NCBI GenBank assembly: GCA_036346225.1
Contig: JARFIW010001480.1
Coordinates: forward strand, 10,881,001 to 10,945,000
DNA length: 64,000 nucleotides
Direction: 5' to 3'
Source of the DNA: Platerodrilus igneus
Taxonomy: Eukaryota; Arthropoda; Insecta; Coleoptera; Lycidae
The translations under genes were made by a program, and so were the position numbers. The notes below the pieces were generated by a model. The model saw nothing but the letters and a program-made list of their open reading frames with translations. It was not told the origin of the DNA and did not search any database. Below, in pieces: positions 21,481-34,460 of the stretch (position 1 is the first letter of the stretch; the number at the start of each line of letters is the position of its first letter).

Positions 21481-23050
21481 GGTTGGAGAGTTACATTTCT
21501 CCTCCATTAAAAATACATATAAGAATAAATGTAATTATTACGTCTTTGCACTAGCATGTTACATTATATTAAATGAAGGGCATAATTAAAAGTTAATCAG
21601 AGTTCAGGTCAGAGATTGGAAAGGAAACAACTACCTTGTATTCCAGACGCCACCTGATACTGCAAGTGCAGAAACAATGAACTGCAATAAAGCAGTCTTA
21701 ATTAAAATTACTTAGAATAAGACATTGTACGAGTATCAAGAAACTGCAGACGGCAAAATCTGCACTTTCCCACAAGATGAAGTGAGACCAAAGGCTTCAT
21801 AAATACTGTGAGGAGCCCCTGATCGTCAGTCAGTCTTCGAACTTCATAACTTTAACATTGTTGGTAGTTCAACCTACTCATTGGTAATTATTGATTGTTA
21901 AAATGTTAACTTTGATTATTTTTTTTGTCAACTAAATTAAGTCACGTAATGAACATAACGTACAAGTTGTTTTAGAAGAAATAAATCATTTTTGTAATTA
22001 CTGTATTAAAACAAATTTGATAGAAGTGTTTTTGGAAATAAATGTTTTTTTAAAAGAAGCTCCCAAAGGCCTAAAATCTATCTTCCGCTGCAGTCAAAAA
22101 CACAATGACTTGTACAGTTTTTACCATTTCGTCTCCTAATAATTCACCAGATTTGTATTTTTTCATTGCATTTTAGTTAAAAACGAGCTAAACAGACAAA
22201 TTTCTATCGTATATCCAGCTAAGTTGTCAACATGGCGACAAATAGTTTTGTACATTTTGATATCATCCATATGTAATAGTACACAAAACATTTAGATATA
22301 TTAATAATATATTGAAGCGAGCTGCTGCTACCGCGTTTCTTTAATTCAAAACAAGTAATAATAAAGGTTTTTATTACTCACTGTTCTCAAGTCTAATTAA
22401 CAGTATATGCCTTATTTATAGATGTTTTCAGGACACTTAACAATGAAGCACTATCACACTAATGCAATTGACAAGCACTAATATCTTCTTAAACTAACTT
22501 CTTTACCATAGGTCCAATTAACAACACTAACACAACTATTATTCAATCCAAGCTCTATCTATTTATGTATACTACAAGCTGCATGTACAATAGACACGTT
22601 TAGCTCATATAACATTTATGTTTATACACTCTTAGGCTTCTAAAAGCTCAACCACATTCACTATACACGATATAATTTATATTAGACATTAAAGTATAGA
22701 CTGACCCTTGCATTTCTTAGCGGTCTTATATATACTCTGAGTTAAAGATATGAGTCATCCTCTAGTAATTACGCGAAGCTTCCAGGTCTATTGAGAATAA
22801 ACAGTGCAGGCGGCGTTTTGTGTGTTTGATTCCTAGAAGAATTCTCGTATCCTGAAAACTATGCAGATCCTACGGCGCTTGTGCGTTTGATGGGTTGCCT
22901 AGTAGTAGCTCGCAACAATATAAATAAAAAGGAAGTGGACCGAATACTGGGTCTGGGAATACTCCCGAGAGTACCATGCAAAAATATAGAAAAGCTTATG
23001 TGCGTATACATCTGGTAGATAGTTAGATATCTAGCAACATATTTAACATA
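21481..23050. other. Anonymous AT-rich region, possibly with LTR remnant
   Basis: Directly after the env tail there is a purine-rich GGTTGGAG followed by AGTTAC (near 21482), which could be a polypurine tract and LTR start. No second LTR is visible to confirm it. The remainder to 23050 has no recognisable feature. Confidence 0.3.
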
Positions 23051-23738
23051 GTGATTGATTGATTGATTATTTGAAACGTCTTTATTATTAATTTAAATAT
23101 ACATTATAAAATATAAACTTTTGATACAAACTGCATCAAGCGCGATTAGGGTTATTAGGCCCTGTCTTACACCTAACTTACATGCAGCAGTACTCATGAA
23201 TAAGGTAAAATATAATGATAAGGTAAAGGAAATATAATGTTATTCAAGTAATTAAACTAAAATAAATAATTTAATTTAATTTCAATTAATAATCACTACA
23301 CACACGCACACACCCTTACACAAACGCACTCCCCCCCCCCCTCACCCATGCACACACTCACACACGCACCCTCACCCTCTCTCACACATCCAAACACACA
23401 CACACATACACACACACACACATTCATCGAGCATTAGTTTAGGAAAATGCACTTGCCTCTACACCTTAAGAGATGTTCCTGCAAGAGCTTACGAAAACGT
23501 TGCACGGAGCCTGCCTAATATCAGGAGGAATAGTATTCTACAAAAAGGAACCGGAAACAAGGAAAGACATATGGAATGTATGGGTATGGTGTATGGGGAT
23601 AGATAGCAAATCATCTCGCCTAGTATTATAACAACGGTTTGAAAGAAAAGAAAAATGTTGGCTTAGGTAGAACGGGTTTCGGTTAGAAATAAGTTTATAG
23701 ACAAGCACTGCCAAGTGAAGTTTTCGTCTATTGTTTAG
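23051..23738 (-). mobile_element. 3' untranslated region and tail of the CR1-clade LINE
   Basis: The minus-strand LINE that follows ends here with a short tetranucleotide tail, (TGAT)4 at 23052-23067 on the plus strand. Such short tandem tails are usual for CR1-related elements, which lack poly(A). A CA-rich microsatellite (23296-23424) lies within the untranslated part. Confidence 0.65.
23296..23424. repeat. CA-rich microsatellite with a C run
   Basis: Alternating CACACGCAC, CACTCACA and CACATACACACA blocks, with 12 C residues near 23331-23342. The repeat is imperfect, so it has aged. Confidence 0.9.
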
Positions 23739-25062
23739 TTATAGCCATGACATTTTTGTGTAAAATAGGGTGACTCTTTCCCTATATTTTAGTTCGAAAA
23801 TAAATACACAACTCTTTTGCGAGCGTTGTAGACGTAAACTTAAATTAGATGAAAGATTGGTATATAATGCATCGCAATAATCAAAATGTGTAAAAATTAA
23901 TAATTGTACTAACTTTAACTTTAATTTAGTCGCTATAAATCGTTTTAGACGCTTAAGAGTATGTAGAGTAAATAGAACTTTTCTGCACACGCTTAATACC
24001 TGATCTTTCTGTTCAAGGTTTGGATCTAACAGGATACCTAAATTTTTAATTACAGGTGAAAAGTTTATGTTCGATTTTCCAAGCATTAACTTAAGAAGAT
24101 CCACGGACTGAACTAATCTAATTAAATTTTGTGTTCCCAGAAGCAAAGTCTGGCATTTGGCTAGATTTACGGGTAATAAATTATTTTTACACCAATCGTC
24201 AACCCTTGATAGATCATCATTAACTGCCTGGAACGCTTCAATTATTTCTGTTGGAGAAAAATGGAAATAAATCTGGACGTCATCTGCATAGCAGTGGTAA
24301 CGACTAACTTCAATGTTGTGGAAAAGTTTTGAATGTACAAGCTAAACAAAAGGGGACCGAGTACACTGCCTTGAGGTACACCCGTGACAAGGTCAGCAGA
24401 TTGTGAGATGTGACCATTTTCATCTATAACTTGCTGCGTGCGTTGTGTTAAGTATGATTCTACCCAAGATATTGCTGACTTTGAAAAATTATTTAAACAT
24501 TTTAATTTAGTTAAAAGGATGTTAAAGTCAACACTGTTAAAAGTTGCACTGAAATCTAATAAGATCAATAAAGTTAGTTTTTGACAATCCATGGTCTTTC
24601 TGACATTATCAGTTACCCGCAGAAGCGCAGCACATGTACTATTCGCACGGAAACCCCACTGGTATATGTCTAGTAATGGGTACTGTTTTAAAAATGATAA
24701 CATTTGATCAAGTGCTAGGTATTCGGTGGATTTTGAAAGCGCTGGTAAAATGCTAATCGGACGATAATCATCTGGACCTATAGGGTTTGCTTTTTTTGGT
24801 AATGGCCTAACTATGGAGTGTTTCCATACTAATGGAAAACGAGCAGTGCTAAAAGATGTATTAATTATACTTGTTAAAGATTCTAGAGCAATTGTGCAGA
24901 TTTGTGTAAGAATTGAGCTCGATATTTTATCAAAATCCACAGCCTTTGATTTAATGCGCAGGACAAACTTGTGGACATCATAGGTTGACACTTCAGTAAA
25001 CACAAATTGTGAAAATGAAGGGAGCGGTATACTGATTAAGGCTTTGATAGTATCCAGTTTAG
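23739..25062 (-). pseudogene. CR1-clade LINE reverse transcriptase
   Basis: Read on the minus strand, 25003-24242 carries FDKISSSILTQI, DDYRPISILPALSK, GFRANSTCAALL, LLILLDFSATFNSVDF and GVPQGSVLGPLLFSLYI, the standard RT order. The YADD box lies in another frame near 24290 (CYADDVQIYF), so one indel separates it from the preceding blocks. Frame 24146-23739 supplies the thumb with KNLGILLD and HFDYCDALY. The catalytic aspartates are present but the reading frame is broken at least twice. No RNase H follows, as expected for CR1 and relatives. A SINE (25072-25377) sits between this block and the endonuclease part. Confidence 0.88.
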
Positions 25063-25071
25063 CTGTATTGT

Positions 25072-25377
25072 TTGGCGTCGCCGTGGATCAATGTAGTAAG
25101 CGTAAGATTACGCATCCCAAGGTCCCGGGTTCAAATCCCGACACGGCCGACTGCTTGAAAAATGGCAGGTGAGCATTTTTCACGAAAATTACGCCCTCGT
25201 TCGGATGAGAGGTTAAATGGAAGTCCCGTGTGTGAGTGTTGTCACGCACGTTAAAGATCCCTACCTTGCCGGGAACGGCAAGGGTTCGGCAAAATTCTAA
25301 ATTTCCAGGCAACAAAAAAAAACTCGGCGCCTGGCCAATGTAGTACCTTCTGGTGGAGCATTGGAAATGTAAATGAA
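25072..25377 (+). mobile_element. tRNA-derived SINE, copy B, with 9-bp target-site duplication
   Basis: The tRNA-like head (25080-25151) keeps an acceptor-like pairing (GCCGTG with CACGGC) and a perfect B box, GGTTCAAATCC. The body forms three perfect hairpins: 25157-25164 with 25174-25181, 25264-25271 with 25276-25283, and 25335-25340 with 25359-25364. The element is flanked by CTGTATTGT at 25063-25071 and 25378-25386. It is better preserved than copy A at 10894-11185. The minus-strand frame 25088-25393 is a by-product. The SINE was inserted after the CR1-clade LINE, because it splits that element's ORF. Confidence 0.92.
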
Positions 25378-25386
25378 CTGTATTGT

Positions 25387-26600
25387 CTTGCATCTTTAAT
25401 GTAGAAAATGTCGATTCAGGGTATCTACATGTATGCTATAAGGCATCTGCAAGAATGACTTTCCTATACCAGCTTTCTTTAAAGCAGCCCAAGTCCTTCG
25501 GGAATCGGTGTATGAAGCTATGGAATAGCTATATTTTAATTTAGAGTTTCTGATTAACTGCTTGGTCCTATTATGTATACTTTTGTAGCAGCCATAATTC
25601 AATGCAGTATTAACTTTCTTATAAAATGCAAGTGCATTGTCTCTCATGCGTCTCATTTCATTAATTTTAGGGGTTAACCACGGAGATTTTGGTCTAGTTA
25701 CCCTAACTGTTTTAAATGGAGCATGAATGTCAAAAATATTGTTAACAAGTGTATTGAACTTGTGAGTTTAGCATCAACATCTGTTTCTTCATCGATTTCA
25801 TGCCAGCTTGCACGTTCTATATCTATATCTGTCTGTACAAGTTCAAAATTAACACTCTTAAAATCCCGGTAAGTAATTAATTTAGGTTGAAATTTATATG
25901 TTTTAAGTGAATATGATACAAAAATAAGATCATGTTTAGAAATTTCTAATATCGGTATTTGATCAAAATTTAATGCTCTGTTCTTATTCGAGATTATAAT
26001 ATAGTCAATGGTCAATGATGAAAGGGGTGCATGGAGAGTGGGTTCAAGTGGTAAAATGCTAAGATTACATGCATCCATCATAGTCCGAAAATAACGAACC
26101 TCGGAAGTATTATTCAGTAAATTGATGTTTCAGTCTCCAAGCACGATTATATCTGTGTAATGCGGGTCATATTGAAAAATTACTTCCTCGACATCAACCA
26201 AAAATCCAATTTTTGGTGACTTATAAATAACTCCAACTAGAACTTTTGGCTGCGCAGCTACAATCTCAAGAAAAAGAAATTCCGGACGCGCCTTATACAT
26301 GGAAGGGGAAGATGCAATAAATTTACAATTAAGATAATTACGAACATAAAGAGCCACTCCTCCACCACTTTTCCCTGTTCTGTCGTTTTGTATAATTTTA
26401 TATCCTTCTAACTTGACCAAGGAATCAGACAAAGATGGTTTCAGCCACGTTTCTGACACAGCAACACAGTGTGGAAGACAGGACTCAAAAAGGTAGAGAA
26501 ACTCATCTAAATCAGACAGTAGTGAGCAGGCGTTAATATGACAGCATTGAAACGATAGTGAGTAGTCAATATCAATTTCTGTCGACGTTCGTGGTTAAGT
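25387..26600 (-). pseudogene. CR1-clade LINE endonuclease and linker, 5'-truncated
   Basis: Reading from 26598 on the minus strand, the frame runs through HINACSLLSDLDEF, then SETWLKPSLSDS and GKSGGGVALYV, the usual APE-like endonuclease blocks. The GDxN block is interrupted by a TGA directly after GD (near 26130). Frame 26081-25698 gives SLTIDYIIIS and SKHDLI; the family has an Asp-His pair (SDH) there, so the aspartate is replaced by Lys. Frame 25656-25396 is the linker before RT. ORF1 is missing and the copy ends near 26600, a normal 5' truncation. There is one shift just before the SINE, near 25400. Confidence 0.85.
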
Positions 26601-26609
26601 TCATGCGAA

Positions 26610-28010
26610 GTTTTTGGTAGATCAGCATAAACAGCATATTTGTTCAAATAAGTTCTGTGTACAGTTAGTACCAGGACTTCAACTTATCTATTAGCATAAA
26701 AATCAGGTTGCTGAGAGATAAAATTGTTTCTCTATTAAAGGAAGAATATCGTTTTTGGGTAAAAATTCAAAAATTTTATCTAAAATGGATAACTTAAAGG
26801 TCTCTAATTGCTTACTAAAAATCGATTATTAAGGATTGCGTGAGATAGTTTTTATTACTAATGTAGTCTAAGAAAGTCGAAAGGTTGGACATCCTTACCT
26901 TGGTCCTATAAAAATTAGTAAACAATGTAAATTTCTAACACGATTCCTTAATTAATATTCAAATCCACCTCTGTAGGTTGGCTATACGTTTGTTTTTAGA
27001 CAAAGCGTATTCACATCGTTCCAAAATAGCTTTAAGGTCCTTTAGGCAGTAATTGCTAATCTAGAAGGTGCTGTTAGAACTTGACGAATTTTGATGATCA
27101 CGCGTATTCTCCATAGTGACAGAGGTTGAAATTTACATGTTTATTCAGTTATGTGCAGGTAAATTAGATTACAAGCGAGTGGGACATTGTTCACAGATTC
27201 AAGCTGCATGATTATCAGGGCGAGTGTACCTTCTCTGCGATAACAACCTCGATAAACCGTCATAGTCGCCGCTATTTGCATTTATATTTGAATTTTGATG
27301 TGCACACCAAACTATTAACGTTATTGTTTAAGTTTGGCTACATTTCAAGATTAAGGGAACGAATAATAAAACTTTCTTTATCGTATTCACGATTAAAGTT
27401 CGAGAGTCCTGGGAAAATGACTGGGGTGGAGGGTTCGTTCTTTCGCATGTCAAGAACGCGGGAGCGATCCGACAATCCCCTGAGGTGCGTTATTACTTTA
27501 TTAACTGACACCGTCCGGAGTAGTTTCGAGTTATCTCAGCTGTCGCACTTACATTCTTTAATATTTACGAGCTTTATCCTTTATAGCTAAACAACCACAA
27601 GTTGCAAGTGTAGTGAAATGGAGAATTAGTAGGCTCTAGAAACAAAACAAACGTTCTTTTGTCGTAGGCTCTGTGATGAACGACGTTTCAGCTGCGATTT
27701 AATCTAAAAAGAGTGAAAAGTTAATCTTTCAAGCTGTGAGCGTGTTTCCACGTTTGTCGCTTATTTTCCTTACAGAGATCGCGCTTTAGACATCTCTGAA
27801 GGGCAATAGGGGAGCATAGATGCTAAGACTAAGAGCGTGAAGTGCTTTATGTTTTAATAATGTGCAAGCTTTGTTCACGCAATTAGCTGAATCTTACCGT
27901 GACAAACTTGCTAACAACATACTTTACAGTTCCCACATATGTTAGCTAGTATTCAATGATTCTTGTGAATCAGATTGGATGGAATTTATTCGAGGTTCAC
28001 GTAAACTCTT
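26610..28010. other. Anonymous region between LINE and mariner-like copy
   Basis: A plus-strand frame at 27276-27590 has a basic, serine-rich C-terminal half and no motif. The part around 27410-27490 is more GC-rich than its flanks. Nothing else is recognisable. Confidence 0.35.
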
Positions 28011-28017
28011 TTAACTC

Positions 28018-29075
28018 CTATAGGAAGCAATCCAAAGATACCGCTTGCATCGCACAGGTTTCAATCGAGATTTTCAGAGTCACTTGCTGTCTATATCTGA
28101 TATGAATCAAACATCTGACATTGTCAGAAATAATTGACAAAAATGTCAAACGCAAAATTAGGTTGATGTATGGTTGCGTACATGATTTAGATTTGTATAC
28201 CCTTCCAATTGTCATTATTCTTTGAGCAAGTTGATCGGGCAATACTGCACTTTCTCTTTTTGGTAACCTCATTAAAAAAATCCACTGGATTTAAATCAAG
28301 GGATCGTGGAGTGCCAGAGAATTGACCCAAAGCGTTTTATTCATCTCTCCGGAAAAGTATTACTCAAATGAATACGCACTTACACGCTGTAATAAGTAGG
28401 ACACGCGTCGTTCGACAGTCACATAGTGCACCTTAATGTTAGTGGAACGTCTTCCAATAGAATAGGGAGATCATTTCGCAGAAGCTGCAGATATCGTTCC
28501 CTGTTTAATATTTTAGGCAACCCAAAGAGCCCTAGAATCCCTCGCTTTAAATGTCAGTCCAGTAGTAGATTTTAAATTGATCCTGAGATCTATCTTTTCG
28601 TATTGCTTGGTGATTCCCAAATTCTCAGCTATGTAAATTATGGAGATTTAAATTTCCATTTTTCCCACATGCAGATTTATCGCCCCCTCTACAGCATCTA
28701 GCTGCAAAATACCAACCTGGCACGATAGTTTTTTGGCTAGAGTCTTTGCAGTCACTGAACGTAGTATGGGTGAAGCTCTTAGATAATTAACCCTGGATGG
28801 ACTATAGTTTTTGAAATTCCGGTTCGGTGGACAATAGCTCGCAATGATGTGGTCTCATCGGTATTGATTGCATCCAGCACTTGCCTTCATTAATTTGCCG
28901 AGGTCTGCGCCAACAACACGTCTACCAAGTAATCTACATTCTGTGTAGGTACTATGTACTCTAATAAGTACACGGTAATATGGATGGCGTTCATTAGGAT
29001 AGCCTTCTGCATACAATCGAACAGCTTCATGTGCATTGGCACGTCACTCGCAGTATACAAAATTCATGTTAGCAT
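28018..29075 (-). pseudogene. DUF4817 mariner-like transposase, degenerate full-length copy
   Basis: On the minus strand the copy begins with EYANMNFVY (near 29070) and AHEAVRLYAEGYPNERHP, the N-terminal DUF4817 helix-turn-helix block of a very common insect transposase. It continues with a NLNLHNLH block (near 28645), then ILNRERYLQLLRNDLPILLEDVPL (near 28500), and ends in LDLNPVDFF (near 28290). The last frame is 28272-28018. The family's D-D-D type catalytic residues are only partly visible: the final LNP region has Asp, and the HDGAP region reads NDACP. Stops and shifts are frequent. Terminal inverted repeats were not found by eye. Length matches one coding region without introns. Confidence 0.85.
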
Positions 29076-29099
29076 ATTCGGGTGGTGTGCACTGTGCCA

Positions 29100-32000
29100 G
29101 TGCAGAAAAATCTACTATAGCACACTAACAACGTCCGGAAAAGCAAAAGGTAGCAGTAAATATAAAACTAAATAACTAAAGGTCAAATCATAAAACTAAC
29201 GTATTTAAGTTTATAATAATTACACTCTCGATAACACTACAACGCAAACTAGGAGCAAAAAAAAACAACCCGTTGTCTACAAAGTAAAATATTGCACTAG
29301 CTTCACACTAGCTTCTAACCAAAGCAACACTGACTCATAACTGTAATGACTCTTAACAATTAGCACAGGATTCCAGGTAGTGGTCTCACGTCTAAAAGAG
29401 TAATATGCTATTGTTATGAATATTCAAGATGTCTTGTTAAACTTAATGGTATTTTAACAGAATTGAGAACCTTAATATGTTTTAGGGACTGTTCGGTCTC
29501 TTTGTCGCACGTTGCGTGGTTAATTTTAAGTTACTTCAAATTCGTAGTTGTAAATCTAATTGTAAAACTGTCATCCCTTGTTCCCTTATATCCTGCCATA
29601 AAAATTCCCTGTGCATGTGTGAATAAGTTGGACAGAGTAGTGAACAAACACTTTCTTATGGATATCGAAGCAGAACAGTCGTCGGTTTTTTCGTTCGATA
29701 CCGTAAGTTAGTCAAGTGCCGCAGATTTTATTTGTGAAACCCCTAAAAAACACAGTGCAAGTGTAACGTAACACAGACTTAATTCGCATACAGTCCATTT
29801 GGTTGAAAGAATAGGAACTGCAGCTTAGAACAACAAATAACGCGGAGGTAAGTCGATATACAAATTTATAAGACCTCCGCGCAATAAACAGGGACCGTTA
29901 AACATGGTAAATCGATCCCTTGTGATTTGCTTTACTAACACCTTACCTGCACACGTCAATAAAGGTAGTAAAATTCGAAAAGGATAACACAATAATTAAT
30001 TTAAACAACACCCTGTACACAAAGTAGATAAACTCAATAAGGAAGTTTTTGTGTGCCTGAAGTTTGAAGTTTTAGAAACGCAATTAATAGAATTTCGGTT
30101 TACTAACATATCGACACAAAAGTTTGTAGATTTAAGAAACCACTTGGAAGCAATTGAAAATGATCGGTTATTGGACACAATTAAAGAAAACGCTGAATAT
30201 GAAATAAGAACTTGAAATATCATTCCTAAAACTTGTAACTGTTTAAAAAACTAGCAACCGTTGTACTGTACATTTTTTCCTCAACTAATGGTTGCAAGTC
30301 GTTATCTTCCGAAATAAATTTAAAAATATAGTTATAGAAATAAGCGTGCTACGGTTCCATTTCGTATTTGTAAATTTACTGCACTTTAATTTAAGAACCG
30401 TTTCAATTTCTATTGATATGAATTATGGGTGTGCTACACTTTTATCATTTCAAGCTAGCTCATACAAATAACGCAGGTCGTCCTTTATTTAATTCACAAG
30501 TGATTGATAAGAATTTCCTGAATGTTGCTAGTTTAATTGTAACTAGGTGAAGCGGCTGTATTATTTTGAAAGATAATATGTTGAAAGTTATTTCCATTCT
30601 ATATGAAATTTTCGTTATTAGTTCTTCAGAAAACAATTTTATAAATACATTGGTTGAGGGAGTTCGCTATATTTCTTGCGCTAGTTTACGTTGATTCTTT
30701 TATGATAAATAATATAAACTAAATCCGGCAGTTACAAAATTCTTATAATAAAAACGTGCTTTCTCTTCTTACGTGACTGGTAGGCAATTGAAAGGTAATG
30801 TTCCTATAATAGAAATTTTAATACTTTTAGTCCGGTTTGTAACCAATATTCTTAGGTTTTTAATGCATATTCTGAATAATATATTTTACTCCCACATTCT
30901 TAGGTTCTTTGAACTAATGGCTTCTTAGTCGTACTAGAGAAATATTACATGCCGTTAAAGCACATTTTGTTTGGCTGCCGTTATATGCAGATGCAATTAT
31001 GATGAAATAAAAACCTTGCAGTCTCAAAAGCCTATGTGAACAAACATAATTAAATGCTAACAGGTGCGATTGCTTCATTTACTTGCAATACGTGGATTTG
31101 CTGGTAGTAAGTAAACATTTAGAAATAACGGGTGACACATTGTTGTCTACTTCATACTTTTATTATTGAAATACGGATTTAGTTTAGCTTGGTATAATAA
31201 TGTTTTTATATTGATGGATAACTGTGTTAATTGGCTTCGAAACCGCAAATATGCTTGATAATTATTCATCAGCTGTGTTAGTTACTAATTATTGGTGTTA
31301 ATTGGTTTATTGTGCCTTAGCGTACTGTTGTAGATATTTGTTTTGTATACTAGATTTAGTAACTGCTACTGATGCGAGCTCGTCATCGTTGTCGTCAGCT
31401 TACATCCAATAAGTAAATAGGTAAGCCTTACTTGTATAGTTATTTGGGCTTGTACGTGTATTTAAAATTTGAAATGTTTTACGCTTTTCCTGTTTTCCAT
31501 GTATCAGGGGTACTTATTAAGAGTTCTATTTTACACATGTTTTGTGTTTAAATATCATTTCAAATACAGATATTCTTCTTATGATAGGTGTGTTGTGATA
31601 AATTGAAAATGGTTTCAAGTGGTTCTGCCTAGAGTCGTTGTATTACCATGATTGAGATGCCGGTCAAACACGTTGGATTGCTAACCATTATGGTTGTTTG
31701 AGGAATAATTGGCCGCTTTGGTTTTTGAAATGATTGCACGTGGTGCATCATAAATTAGTAAGCATAGCACGCAAGTAATCAATTTATGTAGAAAGAATTT
31801 TTACATGCATAAGTTGACGTTCTGTTGAATTTGTAATGGAAACATCTCATAATTCACCAGTTTGTTCATCATGGAAAGACGCTTTTTGTAGTGCAGCATT
31901 TGCTAATTGGGTCAACAGTCGTTATTTGTACGTTGCTCACGACCAGGCAGTGCATTCTTCAAATAAGAATACCTAGATGTTTTACATACTGAAGTTCGTA

Positions 32001-32439
32001 CTGGGCTGCTTAAGGTAAACACTTTCTTTTACTTATTGTTTGTGAACAATTCATAAGAAGATTTGCTAATTTTCAACTCGTTATTAGTAGATAAAAATTG
32101 GTGGTTATTGTTCTTGTTTCGTTACTGATATTTAAAAGGAAATTTTGTATACACTCTTGTTCTTAAAATCAAGTATAATGATAGTGCTGATATGGACCTA
32201 ATTATTACTAAATGTTTAGAGAAACTAAAATATATGCCTTCAGCACATTAATTTTATTTAAAGGTGGTTCCACGTTTTCATCATTAACTTTTTGCACAGG
32301 TTCTGGAATGTTTTGGGTGATGTCTTGTAAATGAGATGCTCACTTGCAACGGTTTAATCAATTGCTTATGTGCTTCTTTGTATTCTTTTGGGGAACTAGT
32401 ATAAATGCCCCACAAACTTTTGACCAATTATGTCATCCC
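29100..32439. other. Anonymous AT-rich region
   Basis: No family recognised. A 68-codon plus-strand frame without ATG at 30020-30212 and a 46-codon ATG frame at 31837-31974 are open but have no motif, and I do not call them genes. The motif AACACCCTGTA-A-AAAGTAGA at about 30005 recurs near 49910. Confidence 0.4.
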
Positions 32440-33361
32440 CATCCTCACCAAGTCTTCAGTCCTACAACAGGTTAAACGCGTACTCTTATTGTTTCATATT
32501 CTGAGCTAACTTACTCATTTCCCTGAAATTTTCACAGTCTGCATCTTTCACTATCTGTGTGCATTAGCCTGATCTAGGCCTACCTCTAACTTTTTCTTCC
32601 TATCACTGCTTGTAATATATCCCGCACTATTCCCCAAAAATGCTGTAGAACATATCCTGCCCTTCTATTTCTTCTATTTTTTTTTTGTTTACCACATAAG
32701 CTTTCAACAATTTTCTTCTTGATTCTATATTTGTTGTCTTCGAACATAGCCGCTGCTCTTTCTTGTTAGATGCAATTCGGTTCCCCTTCCATTGTTTTAC
32801 AAATATATATCTTATTTTCCCGTTATTCAGTGGTATGTGAAGGAGGTTAAGCAGCCTGCGGCTAGCAAGATCCCACAACCCTCGAACATTTGCCGAATTA
32901 ATAGTTTACCAATATATCCTTTCGTACAAGGTTTATCGCCTTGAAGCTGGTTGGACGCGTACCTCCACTTATTTCTATTCTGAGCTAGCCTGCAGTTTTC
33001 TGAAATTGTCACACCCTAGATACAGCTCGGTTCCTCTTCTGTTGTTTTCTATATATGTCATATTTCACCGAAGATTCAGTAGTAAGTGAAGGAGGTTAAA
33101 TAGCCTGTGGCTGCCAAGATCCCAACAATTAGACATTGGCCGAATTAATAGTTTTTCAGTAAATGCTTTCGCACAATTAACATTAGTTGAGAATATTGCA
33201 AAACCAATACCTGTAGTTGCTTATAATAATTATCAGGTTTAAGTACAAGTATTGCTTTAGTCATTAGGTTTATACTCTTGGAATTGGTTGGACGCGTACC
33301 TCCAATGATTTTTATTCTGAGCTAGTCTATACTTTCCTTGAAATTCCCACAGCATACATCT
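32440..33361 (-). repeat. RTE-type LINE 3' fragments in tandem
   Basis: The minus strand at 32780-32640 reads SKTTNIESRRKLLKAYV, then jumps directly to a more distal part, so this copy has an internal deletion. The 3' end sequence follows to 32440. Adjacent, 32780-33361 contains two more tail segments that share CAGCTCGGTTCC, GGTTAAGCAGCCTG and TTGCCGAATTAATAGTTT with the tail near 10.5-11.2 kb. The spacing of the repeated tail segments here is about 240 bp. Confidence 0.75.
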
Positions 33362-34460
33362 TTAACTATATACAAACTGTGTACAATAGTCCAACCTAGG
33401 TCTACCTCTACCGCTCTTTTTTCCTATCTCTGCTTCTAATATATTCTGCACTATTCCCTCACGCCGTAGCATGCAGCCTATCATCCTATTTCCCTCACTC
33501 TTTACCGTTTTCCACATATTTCTTTCTTCCCCTACCATTTCTGACACCTCTATGTTCTTAACTTTGTCTGTCCATGATATCTTCATCGTACGTCTGTAGC
33601 ACAACATTTCAAAGGCTTCTATCTTTTTCTTGTCCGCTTCGCCTACTGTCCAAGTTTCACAGCCGTATAGTGCTGTGCTCCATACATATGTTTTTAGCAA
33701 TCTTTTCCTTGTTTCTATGTTTGTTGTCTTTGAACACAGTAGTTGCTTTTTCTTGTTAAATATAGCACGATCTTTGTTTTATATCTTTTGTGCTCTTCTC
33801 ATCTCGCGTTATTTGACTTCCTAAGTAGCAAAAATCCTTAACCTCTTGTAAGTTCTCGTTACCTATTTGTATTTTTGTTTTTAATTTATTTTTCCCTCCT
33901 TTGTATGCTAGTACTTTAGTTTTATTTTTGTTAATTTTCATACCGTATCTCTCTGTTAGAATTGTTTACGTTTCATTAAGAAAGCTTCTAAATGTTTCTT
34001 GTTCGATGCTAACAACGAAATATCTGTTACAAATCTAAGCATATAAATCTCTTGTCCCTGCATAGTAATACCAATACCAAATGTCTTTCTGTATTTGACA
34101 GAATTCATTCCCTCTTCAATGTACAAGTTAAAAATTAATGGGGTACATCCCTGTCTCACCCCATTCCTAATGTTTACTTCTCGAAGTTCCTGCTCTAATT
34201 CTATTACCACTGTTTGGTCTTTGTATAAGCTATGTACTTACTATTCGTCTATCTTTAAAACTTATTCCAATCTTTTTGAGTATTTCGAACATTTTTTTTT
34301 CATTTTACATTGTCGAATGCTTTTTCCACACATCTCATCCCCAATACGTATATTTTGATCGAAATTCTTACTATATCGTCCTTTAGCAATTACAAAACCT
34401 TTCACAATAGTTATAAAATTATGTTCCGAATCACCCCCATTCCAACAGTTTAAGCACATT
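33362..34460 (-). pseudogene. RTE-type LINE ORF2 C-terminal half
   Basis: On the minus strand the order is a palm fragment (34459-34262), VRQGCTPLIFNLYIEEGMN (near 34150) and LRFVTDISLLASN (near 34030), where family members have FADD. Both the Ala and the first Asp are changed, so the active site is lost. KINKNKTKVLAYK and FCYLGSQIT follow (33941-33756). Then comes the conserved C-terminal block (33700-33362) with TYVWSTALYGCETWTVGEADKK and ISWTDKVKN. The same protein occurs on the plus strand at 63182-63952 with better conservation. Several stops and shifts are present. Confidence 0.88.

Noticed and set aside
25080..25151. Functional tRNA gene
   Set aside because: The cloverleaf is imperfect in the anticodon arm, and the unit continues into a SINE body with target duplications; the same holds for the head at 10900.
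30020..30212. 68-codon plus-strand frame
   Set aside because: Looks amphipathic but has no ATG, no splice consensus and no recognised family.
31837..31974. 46-codon ATG frame
   Set aside because: Too short and without motif or splice signals.
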